Shown piece after piece: positions 6,429 through 6,466 of a stretch of 6,466 nt of DNA. Within the stretch, counting starts at the first letter, position 1, and every line of letters begins with the position of its first letter. Position numbers and translations under genes: made by a program. The notes beneath the pieces were generated by a model, which saw only the letters and a program-made list of their open reading frames with translations, did not search any database and had not been told where the DNA came from. The stretch is from the NCBI RefSeq assembly GCF_022780145.1, contig NZ_JALEXO010000331.1:1-6466 (forward strand). The letters are read 5' to 3'. Origin of the DNA: Intestinibacter sp. GTDB taxonomy: Bacteria; Bacillota; Clostridia; Peptostreptococcales; Peptostreptococcaceae.

Positions 6429-6466
6429 TTAGTCTTGTTCTAATTCTTTTTGTTGTTTTTCTTGTT
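6429..6466 (-). CDS. rpoZ: C-terminal tail of upstream gene, probably RNA polymerase omega subunit
   Basis: Only eleven codons and a TAA stop (6429-6431) are in the window. They read QEKQQKELEQD, a charged, glutamine-rich tail with no recognisable domain. The identification rests on context: in many Firmicutes rpoZ, encoding the small omega subunit that helps RNA polymerase assembly, lies directly before coaBC, and omega proteins often end in a charged disordered tail. The stop is 54 bases before coaBC, with no terminator-like hairpin between. A second frame is also open from the window edge to a TAA at 6388-6390, so the choice of frame is not certain. Confidence 0.45.
   Translation of the reverse strand, partial: QEKQQKELEQD

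Noticed and set aside
6388..6466. A second minus-strand frame open from the window edge, 25 codons ending in LINYN
   Set aside because: Its composition (TRKTTKRIRTRL...) looks less like a natural protein tail than the frame ending at 6429; too short to decide firmly.

Overview
The window is an AT-rich stretch of bacterial chromosome in which every gene lies on the minus strand, so it is read from high to low coordinates. In transcription order it holds the last codons of a probable rpoZ, then coaBC, priA, def, fmt, a membrane zinc metallopeptidase gene of the YugP family, and the first 100 codons of rsmB. Several features point to a low-GC Gram-positive anaerobe of the class Clostridia, possibly the Peptostreptococcaceae: the strong AT bias, AGA/ATA-rich codon use, consensus AGGAGG-type ribosome binding sites, and the gene order rpoZ-coaBC-priA-def-fmt-metallopeptidase-rsmB. 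The class is inferred with fair confidence; the family is only a guess.

Layout: 6429-6466, C-terminal tail of the upstream gene (probably RNA polymerase omega). 5172-6374, CoaBC, which makes 4'-phosphopantetheine from 4'-phosphopantothenate in coenzyme A synthesis. 5108-5171, a short gap containing a strong hairpin followed by four U residues, a candidate terminator or attenuator inside the cluster. 2553-5108, PriA, the replication restart helicase. 2077-2517, peptide deformylase. 1135-2064, methionyl-tRNA formyltransferase, whose ribosome binding site overlaps the def stop codon. 406-1095, membrane metallopeptidase. 302-405, the longest gap (104 bases), with a small hairpin over the rsmB ribosome binding site. 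1-301, the N-terminal RNA-binding part of RsmB. No gene-free stretch exceeds 300 bases. I see no tRNA, rRNA, insertion sequence, CRISPR array or phage-like gene.

Functionally this is a housekeeping cluster. Fmt formylates initiator Met-tRNA and Def removes the formyl group from new proteins, so the two adjacent genes form a cycle. RsmB methylates 16S rRNA, CoaBC supplies coenzyme A and PriA restarts stalled forks. The metallopeptidase is the only member whose cellular role is not established. Two starts are better placed downstream of the longest open frame: fmt at a TTG at 2064 and priA at the ATG at 5108. I found no convincing new biological system. The points most worth a look are the coaBC/priA hairpin, the rsmB leader hairpin, departures from PriA motif consensus, and the conserved but unexplained metallopeptidase.
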